Source: Thalassobacillus_A hwangdonensis (GTDB lineage: Bacteria; Bacillota; Bacilli; Bacillales; Halobacillaceae). From it: DNA of 64,000 bases. Below the pieces are notes generated by a model. It saw nothing but the letters and a program-made list of their open reading frames with translations, did no database searches and had not been told where the DNA came from. The translations under genes and the position numbers were made by a program. Each line of letters begins with the position of its first letter. The stretch's first letter is position 1. Positions 63,451 through 64,000 of this stretch are shown here, in pieces. The stretch lies in contig NZ_JBHTKL010000001.1 of NCBI RefSeq assembly GCF_042675915.1, positions 806,001 to 870,000 of the forward strand, read 5' to 3'.

Positions 63451-63490
63451 AAAAAAGCAGGTGATTTCGATGTGAAATCACCTGCTTTTT
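63451..63490. terminator. bidirectional terminator at the ypjC / yugP-like border
   Basis: AAAAAAGCAGGTGATTTC and GAAATCACCTGCTTTTT form a near-perfect stem with GATGT loop and U-tracts on both strands. Confidence 0.93.
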
Positions 63491-63500
63491 AAAATTATAA

Positions 63501-64000
63501 TTAATCGTCACCGTTCATCCCAACAAACATGAGGACGAAACGAAGCAATTCTGCAACTGCAACAAGAGCAGCTGCAACGTATGTCAATGCAGCAGCATTG
63601 AGTACTTTTTTCGTTTTGCGCTCTTCATCATTACGGATGACTCCGGTAGAAACCATCTGAGACATCGCCCTGTTCGATGCGTCGAATTCAACCGGCAGTG
63701 TAACAAGCTGGAACAGAACAGCCACTGCAAAGAAAATGATACCAAGAAGTGCAAGGTTCATCATTCCGAATATGAATCCGCCGATGATCAGGAAGATGGA
63801 AATATTGGATCCGAACCCTGCCACAGGGACCAATGCATGTCTGAAACGAAGAAATGCGTAATCCTGTGCATCCTGGATCGCATGCCCTACTTCGTGAGCG
63901 GCGATTGCAGAAGCAGCCATCGAACTTCCGTGATAGTTATCCGTAGATAATCGGACAGCTTTCTTTCTTGGATCATAATGGTCCGTCAGTTTACCACGTG
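63501..64000 (-). CDS. zinc metallopeptidase, YugP-type, 5' end beyond the window
   Basis: The frame is still open at the window edge and continues past 64000. The visible part ends the ...GKLTDHYDPRKKAVRLSTDN region, followed by AIAAHEVGHAIQDA, the HEVGH zinc site, and two or three C-terminal membrane helices (ISIFLIIGGFIFGMMNLAL; ILNAAALTYV-like; VAELLRFVLMFVG). It fits the YugP family of putative neutral zinc metallopeptidases. In-frame ATG codons near 63920 are internal and not a start. Confidence 0.88.
   Translation of the reverse strand, partial: RGKLTDHYDPRKKAVRLSTDNYHGSSMAASAIAAHEVGHAIQDAQDYAFLRFRHALVPVAGFGSNISIFLIIGGFIFGMMNLALLGIIFFAVAVLFQLVTLPVEFDASNRAMSQMVSTGVIRNDEERKTKKVLNAAALTYVAAALVAVAELLRFVLMFVGMNGDD

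Overview
This window looks like chromosome from a spore-forming member of the Bacillaceae. Three things point there: spore genes (a CotD-type coat protein, an SspM-like small acid-soluble protein), Bacillus-type ribosome-binding sites (AGGAGG/GGAGG 6-9 bases before ATG, GTG or TTG starts), and long runs in the Bacillus subtilis order ypjC-ypjD-dapB-mgsA-bshA-cca-birA-panBCD-dinG-ypmAB-aspB-asnS-dnaD-nth-ypoC-ponA-recU and ypsC-rnpB-gpsB-ypsA-cotD. The acid-rich proteins and the style of the intergenic palindromes suggest a salt-tolerant genus such as Halobacillus, Pontibacillus or Virgibacillus; that genus-level guess is inference.

Layout. 1-8.6 kb: a structured intergenic repeat, a 7Fe ferredoxin, a histidine phosphatase, an amidohydrolase, a mini heme-copper-oxidase-like membrane protein, an MhqD-type hydrolase behind an MhqR-like operator, a TetR/GNAT pair, a fused MsrAB, a VrrA-like repeat protein and uracil-DNA glycosylase. 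8.6-13.9 kb: SbcCD nuclease with a small WYL-like protein, and YozE. 14-19 kb: Tat translocase (tatC plus two tatA), mobA, dfrA-thyA, an HD hydrolase and a DUF72 protein. 19-22.3 kb: an AT-rich insert with one large gene, a PHP-plus-ATPase protein of the TrlF type, bounded by 35-bp direct repeats and a decayed piece of the DUF72 gene. 22.3-29.6 kb: formate-THF ligase, two inverted GC-rich palindromic elements, a cold-shock protein, RNase H-like protein, sulfurtransferase, type III polyketide synthase with its methyltransferase, and an SDR. 29.8-32.2 kb (plus strand): a ba3-type cytochrome oxidase with subunits IIa, II and I. 32.2-37.5 kb: M32 carboxypeptidase, RNA methyltransferase, RNase P RNA, GpsB, YpsA, CotD, cytidine deaminase. 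37.7-40.8 kb: an RND efflux pump. 41-49.6 kb: RecU/PBP1 diverging from YppC, then YpoC, Nth, DnaD, AsnRS. 49.6-62.4 kb: AspB, YpmAB, a degenerate metallo-beta-lactamase-fold protein, DinG, pantothenate genes, BirA, CCA transferase, BshA, MgsA, DapB, MazG-like protein. 62.5-64 kb: a YitT-family protein and a truncated YugP-type peptidase.

Most genes are housekeeping: folate and dTMP supply (fhs, dfrA, thyA), DNA repair (ung, sbcCD, nth, recU, dinG), cell wall and division (ponA, gpsB), cofactors (panBCD, birA, bshA, mobA) and redox defence (msrAB, bshA, mhqD). The standout accessory item is the PHP-ATPase insert at 19.0-22.3 kb. Its flanks record how it arrived, and its architecture suggests a single-gene defence or RNA/DNA-processing function. 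No rRNA, tRNA, CRISPR array, transposase or integrase was seen.
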